From JBBQKP01 sp038326995 (GTDB taxonomy: Bacteria; Planctomycetota; Phycisphaerae; Tepidisphaerales; Tepidisphaeraceae): 12,906 bases of DNA. Both the position numbers and the translations under genes were made by a program. Positions within the stretch are counted from its first letter, which is position 1. Each line of letters begins with the position of its first letter. This document shows, in pieces, positions 12,553 to 12,906 of this stretch. Under the pieces are notes generated by a model. It worked only from the letters and a program-made list of their open reading frames with translations. It was not told the origin of the DNA and did not search any database. The stretch is from contig JBBQKP010000089.1 of assembly GCA_038326995.1 (NCBI GenBank), forward strand, positions 1-12,906. The letters run 5' to 3'.

Positions 12553-12906
12553 ATGCGTGTTCAAGTAAACGACGTCCGTAACTTTGCAAAACGGGGCGAT
12601 GCCATTGCCGTGCCGAACCTGGTTAAGGTTCAGCAGGCCGCGTACGCCCGTTTCCTCCAGCAGGAGACCGACCCAACCAAGCGTAAAAATGAAGGGCTGG
12701 AAAATCTTCTTCGCGAAGTATTTCCCATCGAAAGCTACGACGGCAACCTGAAGCTCGAGTATGTCAGCTACTCACTCGCCGAAGCCCGCTACACGACTGA
12801 CGAATGTCGCGCCCTTCGCCTGACCTTCGGCATGCCGTTCCGCGTGACGCTTCGCCTCATCCGCAAGGACAAGAGCGACATCATCGAAGAAGCCATTTAT
12901 CTCGGC
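12553..12906 (+). CDS. rpoB: DNA-directed RNA polymerase beta subunit (N-terminal 118 residues; gene continues)
   Basis: The frame opens at ATG 12553 and stays open to the window end. The protein begins MRVQVNDVRNFAKRGDAIAV, then PNLVKVQQAAYARFLQQE, matching the N-terminal helix of bacterial RpoB. ENLLREVFPIESYDGNLKLE and the following YVSYSLAEARYTTDECR are also conserved beta-subunit segments. Role: large catalytic subunit of RNA polymerase. The ribosome site is weak (GTGGA about 10 bases before the ATG in an A-rich run). The usual upstream ribosomal protein genes (rplJ, rplL) are absent; a YihY-family gene and a long non-coding leader stand there instead, so rpoB appears to have its own promoter. 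Confidence 0.97.
   Translation, partial: MRVQVNDVRNFAKRGDAIAVPNLVKVQQAAYARFLQQETDPTKRKNEGLENLLREVFPIESYDGNLKLEYVSYSLAEARYTTDECRALRLTFGMPFRVTLRLIRKDKSDIIEEAIYLG

Overview
The window looks like a chromosomal piece of a planctomycete, perhaps of the Phycisphaerae group. This is inferred from four things: a bacterial DNA topoisomerase VI A subunit, a small four-helix membrane protein of a type I associate with planctomycetes, weak or absent Shine-Dalgarno sites, and moderately high G+C with a planctomycete-like RpoB N-terminus. The species cannot be named from sequence alone. There is no phage, integrase, transposase, CRISPR array, rRNA or recognisable tRNA.

Layout. Positions 1-1627 hold a minus-strand pair: topoisomerase VI subunit A (top6A), then an SlyD-type FKBP prolyl isomerase that runs off the left edge. 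A divergent spacer with four 11-bp tandem repeats separates top6A from a small membrane protein (1821-2219). After a 60-nt hairpin element come an alpha-E (DUF403) protein (2419-3417, minus) and a divergent HIT-family Ap4A phosphorylase-like protein (3455-4003, plus), whose starts nearly touch. An Eis-like GNAT acetyltransferase (4071-5336, plus) converges on a minus-strand pair, hisI (6607-7017) and a divergent TrkH-like potassium transporter (5333-6610). Their start and stop codons overlap as ATGA. An orphan 119-residue protein follows (7216-7575).

Positions 7576-8060 hold no gene but are rich in structure: an intrinsic terminator, six 11-bp repeats each centred on ACGTC, and a perfect 24-bp inverted repeat. 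Then comes a large soluble hybrid histidine kinase (8061-10847, minus) with four PAS domains, two of them a 142-residue tandem duplication. It is divergent from a YihY/BrkB-family membrane protein (11124-12110, plus). The window closes with the start of rpoB (12553 onward), preceded by a 442-nt gene-free stretch that reads as a chain of RNA hairpins.

The genes do not form one pathway. The window is mostly housekeeping and sensing genes in short transcription units. The most interesting features are in the non-coding DNA: the rpoB leader, the two unrelated 11-bp tandem arrays and the dispersed-looking inverted-repeat elements. Among the proteins, the bacterial Top6A, the Eis cofactor-loop insertion and the PAS duplication stand out.
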